Assembly (NCBI GenBank): GCA_950106755.1
Contig: OX467092.1
Span: forward strand, 5,518,001 to 5,582,000
Direction: 5' to 3'
Length of the DNA: 64,000 bases
DNA from: Climacium dendroides
Lineage: Eukaryota; Streptophyta; Bryopsida; Hypnales; Climaciaceae
Numbering within the stretch: position 1 is the first letter of the stretch; every line of letters starts with the position of its first letter. Shown piece after piece: positions 47,826-57,879 of this stretch. The notes beneath the pieces are model-generated. The model was given only the letters and a program-made list of their open reading frames with translations. It did no database searches and was not told the DNA's origin. The translations under genes were made by a program, and so were the position numbers.

Positions 47826-48335
47826 CACGTTGAGATCTCTCGAACGGTGCGTCCCCCGGTTGCATGCTTGGTACCGCCGGAAAGCCCTCGGCAAGGAGGT
47901 GTGCACTGGCTTGGCTTCGTGGCGTTCAGACATACGGTGTGAAAGTTGTGCATTTTTGAGTTATTTTTGGTTATGAAAAATTAGAAAATTATTTTTTCTC
48001 ATATTTCGGTCGCGATCTTGGTACCGTCGGAAAGCTCTCGGCGAAGAGGGGTGCACGGGCTTTGTTTCGTGGCGTTCAGACTCACGGTGTGAAAGTTATT
48101 GAATTTTGAAGTATTTTTACGAACTAAAAAATTAGAAAATTACTTTTTCTTACATTTTGGTCACAATTTTGGTACCGTTGGAAAGCTCTCGGCGAGGAGG
48201 AGTGCACAAGCTTGGTTTTGTGGCATTCCGACTCACGGTGAGAAAGTTATGGATTTTTGAGTTGTTTTTGGTTTAAAAAAAATTAGAAAATTACTTTTAC
48301 TTCTGTTTTGATTGTGGCAACGCCACAGGGCACTC
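47826..48335 (+). repeat. Dispersed ~150-bp repeat, three tandem units
   Basis: The core GGTACCGTCGGAAAGCTCTC recurs at 47,870, 48,020 and 48,171 (periods of about 150 bp). Each copy is followed by 'gtgcac-gg-cttt-tttcgtgg', 'cacggtgtgaaagttat' and an AT tail 'aaattagaaaattactttt'. Other copies in the window (5-6 kb, 39.9 kb, 56.9 kb) are more diverged. The TTTTG tract forms its head here and at 39.9 kb. Confidence 0.85.
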
Positions 48336-48363
48336 TAGTTTAAAATGAAGGAAATGCAAAAGA

Positions 48364-48444
48364 TGTCGACAGTGGGATTCGAACCCACGCCCTTTCGGAC
48401 CAGTACCTGAAACTGGCGCCTTAGACCAACTCGGCCATATCGAC
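48364..48444 (-). tRNA. tRNA-Leu (anticodon CAG)
   Basis: The minus strand folds into a complete cloverleaf. The acceptor stem is GTCGATA/TGTCGAC with one T-G pair and discriminator A. The A box lies in GGCCGAGTTGGTCTAAGGC. The anticodon stem CCAGT/ACTGG carries the loop TTCAGGT (anticodon CAG, read CUG). A class II variable arm follows, then a T arm with GGGTTCGAATCCC. A CTTTT terminator follows five bases downstream. No intron is present. CCA is not encoded, as expected for a nuclear gene. Confidence 0.97.
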
Positions 48445-48579
48445 TGGGGCAGGGCACTGGTAGTGACTCCAGGCGAGATGAGCATCGGTCTCTCTGTACC
48501 GTACTTATACGTTACGTTTTGGGGGAATTAAGAATCGGACATTGATAGCCTGTCTTTTCTTCTTGCGTGGAAATTGCAG

Positions 48580-49322
48580 GTGGGTCAAGATTCCAAGGGA
48601 TTGCCAGTCGGGTTGCAGCTAATTGGACGACCTTGGCAAGAGGCCACTCTCTTACGTCTCGCTATGGCATTGGAGGTATGGTTTCCAACTTTGGGGGTTT
48701 GAGTCAAAATAGTCCTTAATTAATACTTACAGTCGGTTCCCAGATTGACAAAAGTGTCTCGCTTCCAGATCTATTAGTTCAAACATATCATTTTAAGAAG
48801 TCTCAGGGCAGGAACAAGCGTACAACTTGATAAAGACAAAGCATACCCTCTTTGAATCATAGAAGGAGCATGGAATGTTACTATCGACTGACTGTTAGGT
48901 TCGAAAGTAGACTTTCGTGGTTGATTAACTAATATGTGGTTGAAGAATAATTTTGGCTTTCCGGAATCTGTGGTTTGGGGTCCAAATAAATCAGTTAAGA
49001 AGCTTTAGGGAAGGTAAAAAAATGAATTAAAGAAATAAAAAATTTGAAATTACTAGGATTGACTGTTAGATTCCACAGTTTTAGTTCTTTTTGACTTGTC
49101 ACTCAGAGGTTAACTTATAGCACTATTTTGGCTGTGGGGGATGGGTGCTGATCAAAGCATTTAACCTGGGCTTATAGAAGCTTCAGCTTCCCCTATGTTT
49201 AATGGCTTGCAAGCAAATGTGGTTTGAAAGAAAAAAATTAATAGAGAAATGCCTCAAAGGTTTTGAGGCTATTCATTTTTACCTATATTTTGTTGTCCTG
49301 GCAGGAACTCTACGCTTCTTGA
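48580..49322 (+). CDS. C-terminal two exons of an amidase (FAAH/amidase signature family)
   Basis: Exon 48,580-48,675 (acceptor ttgcag, donor gtatgg) encodes 32 codons including KGLPVGLQLIGRPWQEATLL, the conserved C-terminal block of amidase-signature enzymes such as plant fatty-acid amide hydrolase, glutamyl-tRNA amidotransferase A and related amidases. The next exon begins after tggcag at 49,305 with ELYAS and a TGA at 49,320-49,322; the phases join (codon ends at each boundary). The catalytic Ser-cisSer-Lys part of the enzyme is upstream and not in the window, or lies beyond the repeat block. Between it and this exon sit the tRNA gene and the satellites. It may be a long-intron gene or a stranded fragment. 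The family is clear, the exact member is not. Confidence 0.75.
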
Positions 49323-49968
49323 CGAAAGACGCCAGCTCCATTCTACAATATTTTGGAGTAAAGGATGTGGAATTGATCGTCTATGAGTTGTCAAAATCTC
49401 GGAGATGGATGTTAATGTACTTCTAATATGAATCAGTCAACTAGAGATTCGTCCTTGTCGTTTCAGTCAAATGCAGGAATAAATAAGAAGTGATTCATTG
49501 CTCGAATATATTTGTCGGTTTGCTGCAACGAAACGACCAATCCAAACTTCTTTGCTGACCTCTGCACAAAGTGCGATTACTGTGGGTTGTTAACTCTTCA
49601 AATTGTGTAAGAGTTCTTTAAATATGTTGGATTAGATCAGAAGTTTCGGCCTTCTTCTATTCGTGTAGATTTTTCTGTGATAGAACTTTGTAAATAGTGG
49701 TACCCGCAGTAATTACACATTTTAGTAAAGGGAATTGTTAGAGTCCGTCCGGCTTGTTTACCTCTCTGCTTGCGCTTGTTTACCCCGCTGGGCTCCCATA
49801 GGTTCAGCCATTGTTGGTGACGAGCAGTATCCTCTTTCAGGAAATCATGTCAGGCTGCACTCAGTCTTGGATATGGATACCGGTCCCTTGGAAGCCGGGG
49901 GGAGGCCCTTGTTGTAGGTTTATTTGTGACGTAAGGTTGCCTCTGGGCACTCTTCTGCAAACAGAAAA

Positions 49969-52917
49969 CTAGTAGTTAGTTCCCTTAGCCAGAGCTTGGA
50001 TTTTCCCAAACCTACATGAATAGCGAGATGGTGAGATACGAAAATGTGATGGCCCCTGAAGAAAGAGATGCCAGGAAAGCAACAAAGAATGAAAGGAATG
50101 AGAAGAAATGAGTACTTTGGGCTTCGGTTCTTCACAGACATTCCCATTCTGAGACATAATCCCAATCAGCTCATACTGCAAACCCTGAATCTCGAGCATC
50201 AAATTACTGACGATTTCATCAACATGAGTGGAATCACAGAGAGAGTCGTCTTGCTGGGATTGGTCGTCACTGTAGTATCCTCCGCCAGTGTCCTGCCAAT
50301 CACATATCAACAAACACCATGCAATTGTTATGCAGCAACTCACCTTCCAATCATATTGACTGGTACACACGTACACACTGCATCCTAAACAATAGGAGGT
50401 TCGTAATGACCCGACATTGCCGGTAGAAACCTGTTTTTAAAAAAAGCAAAAACTAGCTGCTTTAAGCTTGGCACTTTCTTAAGTAAACCTACCAGTGAGC
50501 AATGTAACTAGCATTTCCAAACCACCATTGAGGGATAGATCCTCCAATTTGGAAACCATGGCCAAGACCAAGAAGCAATGTTTGACTTTCTCCAGTCGTG
50601 CACGCCTGCATTACTACTAATCATAATCTCAAGCTGTTGGGGAAGAGCTGTAAATATGCACCTTTTGAGCTAGAGTCTGAACATAGCCACGTAAAGTAGG
50701 GAGCAGAGAGAGCAAGGAAGTCGTGTCCATGGGCAGGTCTGTAATGTCGTCGAGGGTAGTCAACCTTTGCAACTCCATCACCGAATCTTGGAGCTGGGCC
50801 TCAGCATGCCTTTGCCGTAGCTGCCAGTCTTCCACTTCCTGTTCTTTCTTCATCATCTCCCTAAATCCCGATCCCCCAAAGCGGCTTCGCTGTGTTTTGT
50901 TAGAAGGGCACTTGCTGACACAGCACTGGCTAAATGAGAAATCAAAGGCACGAATAATTGTATGCTATGAAGTAGTACATCTGAACACAGTGTTGCGTGA
51001 AACCACATCTATTTACAATGCGTAAGGTCACTATGATTATGAAATGTTCAGCACATTTCCGAACTTTTTTAACAGATTTTAGTGAATGGTGACCTCATGT
51101 AGTTTGCAGAACATACCACTCAAGGCGGTCCAACTTATGCAAAGCAGCATCTAAGCTCTTCTTCTGAAGCTCGAACTGCCTGAAGACCAATTCGTCCTAC
51201 AATTGTTACTGTGTACGTGACAAACATGACACAAAGTAACCAAAGCACCTCTCTGGATTCATTTCAATGAGACAGGAGTTCTTCAGCAGATGAAGTCAAT
51301 GGCACACTGCGTACCTCTCTTTCTTCTTCAGATCCCCCAGCTCCTTAGACAGGCACCCTTTCTGATGCTGCAGCTTGTATACTTGCCTCTTCACCCTCTC
51401 CAGTTGTTGCATCTCGACTTCAGGAAGTGGGTCCTGTGTAAGGTAGAAGAAACGGAAATGGGACTAATGAACCAGAATACTCGTACTTTGGACTCAGCCT
51501 CGAAACGTAAGCGGAATCAACACTATTGGCTTAGGAGAATTCAATGACTTAGATCTCCATCATTACCGCGGAGACCACGGCAGTTGGCTTGTTGGCACCG
51601 GAGACAGTAACATCTGACACGTCGGAGAAGGTAGTCGGCTGAGGATCTAATAGCAATGGCTCACCCTTCAAGTTTTTGATGCTTTTCAGCTTCATCTTCA
51701 TCTCAATTGTCTGAAGGCATAAAAAAAAAACACGAGCCGAATGGTTTCTTGGAATGAAATGGAGAGGTGATCATCAAGATGTAAAGTCCAATATGTAATT
51801 GATATTGCACCAGTCCTCTCGTCTCTTCAACTATTTGAGCAGTAGAATGAAGAAACACAGCAAACCTTGATTTCATACTCAGTTGCACACTCCAGCAACG
51901 CAATTTGCAGCTCCTCCATCTCCACTGTCTTCTTATCACCGTTGCATAGCTGCACAGTTGCATCATCGTTTCCCTCCACATCACATATTGACTAACATAG
52001 ATTGACATCAAAAAGCACAGAAGAATCATCACATCTGGTCTGTGATTTAAATTGTAGCAGCAGTCAAGCAGAGACCTCGTGCTTCACACCCTTGCAGATC
52101 AGTGAACCAAGAAAACGACCGGGAAACGTAGTTCAGAGAACGGTCCATGTCGCTGAGCAACACGACAGGGTGCTACAGCGAGAAGAAATTTAATGCAGTC
52201 CAGGAATAATCACCAGATCAGATGCTTGAGGAGCAATTACGGTCTGCGCAGTGACCCCACAATGTTGCCCGTCATGATCGTCGGTCGAGCCTTGAGGTAC
52301 TGACTGACACGATTTCTCGTCATTTAATCCAATTTTACCGTTGCCTTCGAGCCCGGACTCGATCTGCTTGTTTGCCATCCATAACTTGAAAGAGACGAAG
52401 CTGGTCTTCTCTTTGGTGCAATTCTCTTGACAAAGAAAGCAATCTGACGTCAGTACATATGCCACTCTTTACCTGTCTGCATCAAGATTACATGCCAACC
52501 GCCAAGAAGGGACGATTTCAACGTTGAAGGCCGCCCACATAGAAAAAATTCGTGTCTATCAAAGCAGGATTACTCAAATGGACGGATAATTAATGTGGCA
52601 GAATCTGCAACTGTGTAACTAAAAAATTAATGTTGATTGGATTTAGAAAAGTACTGACCCAAAACTGAGTCAGGCCTTGCCGTGACATGTGAAACAATGA
52701 CTGGTGCATGACCAGAAACATTCTCCCAAGGGCCAAACTCTTCAATGTGCGCTCCATCCATCGGAAGAGCAGAAGGCTTTCGAATCGGACTCCCGACGAG
52801 CGGATCATTCCAGCTGGAATTTGATGTCAGATCCAACAGAGAGCAATCGCTCCTTGGGCTCTTCATACAATCTTCATCCCCCGAGTAGCTTGCTCCGCTG
52901 ATTGGCACTGTTGTAGC
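49969..52917 (-). CDS. Coiled-coil protein of unknown function, C-terminal part (nine exons)
   Basis: The exons, in minus order, are 52,917-52,659, 52,443-52,214, 51,949-51,866, 51,710-51,567, 51,433-51,308, 51,196-51,117, 50,860-50,662, 50,605-50,493 and 50,269-49,969 (TAG). Phases join throughout if the fifth exon uses the weak donor GCA|gtgtgc (51,308) rather than GAG AG|gtacgc. About 511 codons result. The first exons are polar and low-complexity with Ser-Pro sites (LVGSPIRKPSALPMDG), and the second has a Cys cluster (DCFLCQENC). The middle is strongly coiled-coil: VEMQQLERVKRQVYKLQ, FELQKKSLDAALHKLDRLEW and KKEQEVEDWQLRQRHAEAQL. The C-terminus has VDEIVSNLMLEIQGLQYELI. I see no enzyme motif, signal peptide or membrane span. 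Coiled-coil, SP-rich proteins with a cell-cycle-type promoter are often cytoskeletal or chromosome-associated, but that is inference only. A small extra exon at about 52,090-52,180 is possible. Confidence 0.7.
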
Positions 52918-53029
52918 CTGCCAGGCACAAAAGTCGGTGCTCATGAAGCAGTAGAAAACCCACTCCGAAAAGAGTTCTAGAAAACCTAATCCTATTACAA
53001 TTGACAAGGTTTACGTTTGAAACTCCCTT

Positions 53030-53960
53030 ACAGTTGGCAGGGTTTAACGTGGCCATATTTGGGGAGGGCAGTTTTCCTTCTGGGTGAGTGCAAGAAAGAT
53101 TAGTCCTTTTTTGCGTCACACTTCGAGTGATAGAGTTGTCATTGGCCACAACTTTTGGAGGTTCAAAAAAATGAAGTTGAAATTTTTTTGGGAGGTGGAG
53201 AACTCCATAGTCACGAGAGGCCATATTTTTTAAGAATTAAAAAAAATCAAATTCTAATTCATTTCTAATTTAGCTAATTAGTCACACTTTGTAGTTTAGA
53301 GGGTTTTAGTACTGGGGAGTATTCAATTTTGATCATTTTGAGCTGAAATTTTTATGGGCTCTTCCTATAATGTATTTGCATGATCCTACCAAAGGATTTT
53401 AAAGAAAACTCAATTTCAAGTGCGTTAGGAGCACTGGAATAAAGGTCACTTGTGAGTGCCATTTTGAATAATATAGTTGATTTTGGGGGGGCGGGTGAAA
53501 TGTAATGAGGACAAAGTCTATCAAAATGGCCATTTTTTATTTTTAAAAATAATGATTCTCTTTTTTTTCTAAAAGTTTAAAAGTGAACTTCACTATTTTC
53601 AGTGAGAAACTGGGACCCCAGGCTACAACAGTACTATAAGACAACATCTAATATTTGGTAATACTCCTATACGGCAGCAAATGGGGCCAATGTCAAAATT
53701 CCTTGGAAAATGTTGAAGCAATGCATTGTATAGTAGCTAGACACTTGTCAATTATAACCTCAATCTGCAGATTTATCAACGGTCCACAATAATTTCTTAT
53801 TCTGCAGTACAGTACTGTAGCACTCATAGTACTGAGTCGTTGAAACTAGGTACTAAGCAAAACGCTACGAAAACTGGTGAGTCTTTCTTGCACTCACCCT
53901 CTGGTTTTCTTTGAAACTCCCCTACAATTGGCAGGGTTTAACGTGGCCATATTTGGGTGG
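53030..53960. repeat. Inverted pair of ~90-bp repeats in the large intron
   Basis: The text at about 53,020-53,105 ('actcccttacagttggcag-gtttaacgtggccatattt', then 'gggtgagtgcaagaaaga') recurs in rearranged form at about 53,880-53,975. There 'tctttcttgcactcaccctctgg' precedes the same 'actcccctacaattggcagggtttaacgtgg' block. The 53.1-53.9 kb stretch between is AT-rich without exons. It is probably transposon-derived intron DNA. Confidence 0.55.
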
Positions 53961-54142
53961 AGGGGAGTTTTCCTTCTGGTTTTCTTCAATGATGAATTCA
54001 GTAATCCATCGTCCACTCGTGAAAATGGACGCAAGTCAGTTGAAAGCTTACGTCTTAGTTGGAGTCTAGAATTTCAAATGTCCGTTTCTCTAAAATCATT
54101 ACCTCTTTTAATATTTCTTGGCACAGGGGATGACTACTTTAC

Positions 54143-56455
54143 CTTCTCAGACAACCTTTTTTTCTTGCTCACAGATAGCTGGGGCTTTTTGTGGGAGCTT
54201 TCCTCCTGACATTATATTCGCTTCACTGATCTCTCACTAATTGGAGGAGTCCGGGGCGAGGAATGAGTATTGGAAGATTGCCCTGAGACGGATACCTCTT
54301 TGCGAGAAAGTTGACTGGACTCACGAGACCGCTTTGCAAGAAGACTCTGTGAGGGCGACGTCGACTCTGGGTCTGGGTTGTTGCCTGCACTTGTGCAATT
54401 AAGACCTCTTGTTTCTTCAGTGCAGACAGTGTTTTCTACAGGGACTTTGCTCGCTTCCAAGTACCAATATGTAGCAGTCTTTGTCAACGTCTTCTCAATT
54501 TGTCCTTCGCTCGTCATCATCGGACCACTGGCATATCACACACTGATTGATTATGAGCAGTTTCGGCCAACGTCAGATTTCACTGAAAGAAAGCTAGCCT
54601 ACAATCAACTCACTCTATTCACAGACTCTATAGTTACACTCTGTAATGACACATCCCTTGGATATGTCACGTTGAATACACGTCTGATCTGATGTGAAGT
54701 TGTGAACAAGTGTGAGCACACTTAGAAGCCCATTGTGCTCGAATCAATGTCATTCGAGAGTTGGGTGTTTTTCATGAGAAGATGTGACCCAGTTGGTTAG
54801 TAGAAAGAATTTGCTGAACCTCTGTTTTACTGCCTCCGTTACAATCTTGCTGATAGCATGCCCCATTCCTCCTCCAGGGCAACTTCCATCTACAGATATC
54901 TCAGTGGTGACGCTGCCGGACAAATCAGCCGTGGCTGTCGTCTCTTCTGGACATGTCTGAATTTGTTTTGGTAAGGAAAAGTCGCTCATGGTCTCCGATT
55001 CCACGCAAAATTCCTCGGAACTTTCCTCCTTCCGAGATCGCGCATCGTCATGGGAAATCTGCTCAACTAGCCATACGTCACAGCATATATAATTAGACTA
55101 TATCGGCTATGGTATAAGGATGAAAATCATGATGCTCTAAGATACTCCTCACTTTTCGAATGATTTCACAATGACCCTACGTTTCTCAGAACATTCTTGA
55201 TCTTCAAGGCTGGACCCTTTGCTTTCCACGAATTAAAACTCCTTTCACTTTAGATAATCTTGAAGCTTGCCCACGAATTGTGGGTCACTGATACACGAGT
55301 ATATTCTTGTTACAGTTATACTGTAGAAGGACCCTCAGCTCTTCCCGTTGCAGAGTCTCATCATATAGAAGAGCAGTTGAATTAAAGAAAGAATCTGCAA
55401 TTACCTTATTTGCCTCTGGCAACTTCCACATCGTCGAGAGAGAGTCTTTCTCTGGGGTCAATTTTTCATCCTCCATAGCGCTTGCCTTGTGCATTTGCTC
55501 ACCTTCGTCAAGATGAGACCAAGACAGTATCATCTTCTCCACTCCGTTGGCGATTTCCTCGATCACATTAAAATCCAAGTTCGGGGGGCAATTCTCGGCG
55601 TCGCGGTCCCAGCTTCTGTTGTCCTTGCAGCCCTTTTTGTTGAGCCCCCCACTGGAACATTGCCGATTGCCGGGCCGATTGCCGGACAGTGTCCTCCCCA
55701 GCGGCGTGATCTTCACTTTCGCCCGCGTCATCGTCTCTTCAAGAATTAAAGGGATAGAGAAGTCACTCACAAAGATTGGTTGAAGAAGACATGCTGCTCA
55801 ATCATCAGAGTGTTGTATAAAAGCATAATGCAGCATGCAAAGACACTCTTGGGCGTGTATTAATCTATTCAGAAGGCAGTGCAAGCTATCACATCTGAGT
55901 GGAGCTCCTACTGAAGAGTAAGGGACCCCAGACCTACTCTCGTAATTTTCCGCCAAGGTCAGCTGCTGCATGTGTTTCTCAAAATTTTGTTGTACATCAG
56001 TTGTCAATCGTTTCGAAGTCTCACCATGACTCTAAACCATTTCACCGAGCTATTGCCTCCCCACATAGACGGGAATAGAAGGGATAGGGATAGCTATTGC
56101 TGTAACACCTTAACACGAGATTGAATTGATCGAGAGCCGAAATAAAGCATGGTAAACCAGAAAGTTAACGATACGTGTTTTGAAAACCTATGCGAAATTG
56201 ATTCAATGCATTAACGACCTTCACAAGTTAATTAACCCCAAGAGCGGAACGCAAGAAAATTTCTGCAGCAGACATACAACAAACAGAGCTGCAATAAGAT
56301 CGATTACTCACCACTCTTGGATTTTCAATGTGATTTATCGGTTGGATCAAACTGTGGGCAGCCTGTCTCTGCAAGAAATTAAAGCGGACATTACTGCACA
56401 AAGCTGGAGTCAATCGCGAAATGCATGCTTGACTTCGATTTCCTTTCAAATCTGT
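54143..56455 (-). CDS. Upstream exons of the coiled-coil gene (or a separate gene), with in-frame TAA
   Basis: Exon-like pieces are about 56,455-56,311 (RQAAHSLIQPINHIENPRV|gtgagt), about 56,012-55,920 (DVQQNFEKHMQQLTLAENYE), about 55,770-55,285 (GVEKMILSWSHLDEGEQMHK; EANKVIADSFFNSTALL), about 55,058-54,820 (TMSDFSLPKQIQTCPEET) and 54,527-54,143. The last piece ends AAG|gtaaag in phase 0, which joins exactly to the GCT start of the exon at 52,917. So the two regions could be one gene with a 1.2-kb intron holding repeats. However, a TAA at 54,212-54,214 lies in that frame, between PPISERSVKRI and CQEESSHKKPQLSV. The DNA is GC-richer than the surroundings. No domain is recognised. Boundaries of the upstream exons are approximate. 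Confidence 0.45.
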
Positions 56456-56629
56456 AAAAAACTATGTTAAACTTCAGAAACTCAGGAACCGTAAAACCTT
56501 CAATGATTCTGAAGAGATCGTATATAGCTGCTTCGTGCCATTGTAAAGAAAATGTGAGTCGATCGGTCTCGCTGCTGGTTCCGGAGCGAGAGGAATGTTT
56601 AAATGGCGGGGGCGGCAGAGGACGTTCCG

Positions 56630-56662
56630 TCAGTTTCGCGTGAAGTGGGTTATATAATAACC
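56630..56662 (-). promoter_or_regulatory. TATA box and E2F-like site upstream of the coiled-coil gene
   Basis: On the minus strand TTATATAACC (56,648-56,657) is followed about 10 bases later by CGCGAAACTG, whose complement TTTCGCG (56,634-56,640) matches the E2F consensus. A GC-rich block (GCCGCCCCCGCC) follows. The arrangement suggests a cell-cycle-regulated promoter reading leftward. It is not experimentally proven. Confidence 0.45.
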
Positions 56663-56731
56663 CGTTCCACACCTGACACCGTAGAGTTGGAACTTGCTAA
56701 GTAGCCGAAATTTGGCCTTGTGGTATTGTAC

Positions 56732-56862
56732 TAAGGTAGCCTGCTCTAAAAGCGACCATGTTCTAAATGTGACGAATGGGTGATATGTTGCTTGAAATAT
56801 CTATTACTGTCACTGATGAGTCAGGTAGGCTTAAATGGTCGCTTTAAAAATAGACTACCTTA
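56732..56862. mobile_element. Short MITE with ~27-bp inverted ends and TA target (Tc1/mariner-like)
   Basis: The left end TAAGGTAGCCTGCTCTAAAA (then GCGACCAT) is mirrored by the right end ...ATGGTCGCTTTAAAAATAGA (then CTACCTTA), with about four mismatches. The total is 131 bp. The outer TA on both sides is the expected duplication for Stowaway-type elements. It lies just upstream of the promoter at 56.65 kb. Confidence 0.75.
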
Positions 56863-56889
56863 TAGTCAAATGGCCTTCAATAGTAGTAC

Positions 56890-57020
56890 AGGGGTATTAT
56901 TTCGTCCATGATCACATTTTTATATGGTGTAAAAGTTATTAAATTTGGAAGTTTTAATGAATTGAAAAATTAGAAAATTATTTTTACCTTTATTTTGGTT
57001 GTGGACATAAGACACAATAG
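56890..57020 (+). repeat. Diverged copy of the dispersed ~150-bp repeat
   Basis: Only the second half is recognisable: 'ggtgtaaaagttattaaattt' followed by 'gaattgaaaaattagaaaat' and 'ttttggttgtgg'. It is the same family as 47,826-48,335. Confidence 0.6.
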
Positions 57021-57029
57021 TAACTATTA

Positions 57030-57600
57030 TATTAACATGTGATACACTTGACCAAGTTCACAATTTTGGTCTTAAGATCATTTGAAGGGCAAATTAACAG
57101 CCGATTGGTTGGTCTACCAAATTCATCTTTGGACTAGTATTGTATTAATACCATACAATTTTGTTTATATATATATTTTTTTATTTTTTTTATTTTTTTG
57201 AAATTTTGAAATAAATAAATAAATGATATAGATGTGATTTTAAATGTGCTCCATCACACTTCCACATCTACGTCCCTCTAAAATACTTATCCCCTATGAA
57301 TTAGAAAAAAAAAATTATTGAATAATGTGGATATGTGCACAAAACAATCTAACTTACTACTAGGATTTATAACAAATTTATAACTTCACTCTTTATCCCG
57401 ATAAAGATATTGATATTGTGATTTTGAAAAAAATCAACCTTTCAAATAATAGAAACACATATACCTAACTTGAGACATCAATGCCAAAACCTGATATATC
57501 TATCTCCATATAACATTGCTACTTCACTCACCCTAACTACAATATAATAAATAATGTTTGTTTCCATGGTTGTATGATACCAAAACACTCCCACCATCCT
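57030..57600. other. AT-rich intergenic DNA, nothing recognised
   Basis: No gene or structured repeat is supported here. Confidence 0.4.
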
Positions 57601-57602
57601 TA

Positions 57603-57876
57603 TCATCATCACAAAGTTTAAACCCTACGGTTTGGCAACAATTATTGTACAGTTATCATTGTTTCATGGGTTCGCATATTAATCGCATTGTTATCGCATC
57701 ATTACAGTGCATTGCTTTGCATTGTTATTGCATCATTACAATGCATTATTTGTAATTGCACTGTAATGATGCAAAGCAATGCACCGTAATGATGCGATTA
57801 ACATGCAAACCCATGAAACATCAATAATTGCACGATAATTGCTGCCAAACCATAAGGTTTAAATTTTGTAATGATG
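57603..57876. mobile_element. Long foldback element (~270-bp inverted repeat)
   Basis: The left arm from TCATCATCACAAAGTTTAAA is mirrored, with scattered mismatches, by the right arm ending TTTAAATTTTGTAATGATG at 57,876. Almost the whole element is hairpin-forming, with a short AT-rich centre near 57,735-57,760 and nested ATGCATTG dyads. One arm only is found at 34,308-34,440, so this is a dispersed family. Confidence 0.8.
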
Positions 57877-57879
57877 CAA

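Noticed and set aside
47376..47976. Long open frames on both strands across 47.4-47.98 kb (FCFVL and NKTKQ repeats)
   Set aside because: They are translations of the (TTTTG)n microsatellite; five-base units keep all frames open and carry no gene signal.
52874..53224. 116-codon minus frame starting MASRDYG as the start of the coiled-coil gene
   Set aside because: Most of it lies in a repeat also found at 53.88 kb, and a clean intron acceptor at 52,918 cuts through it.
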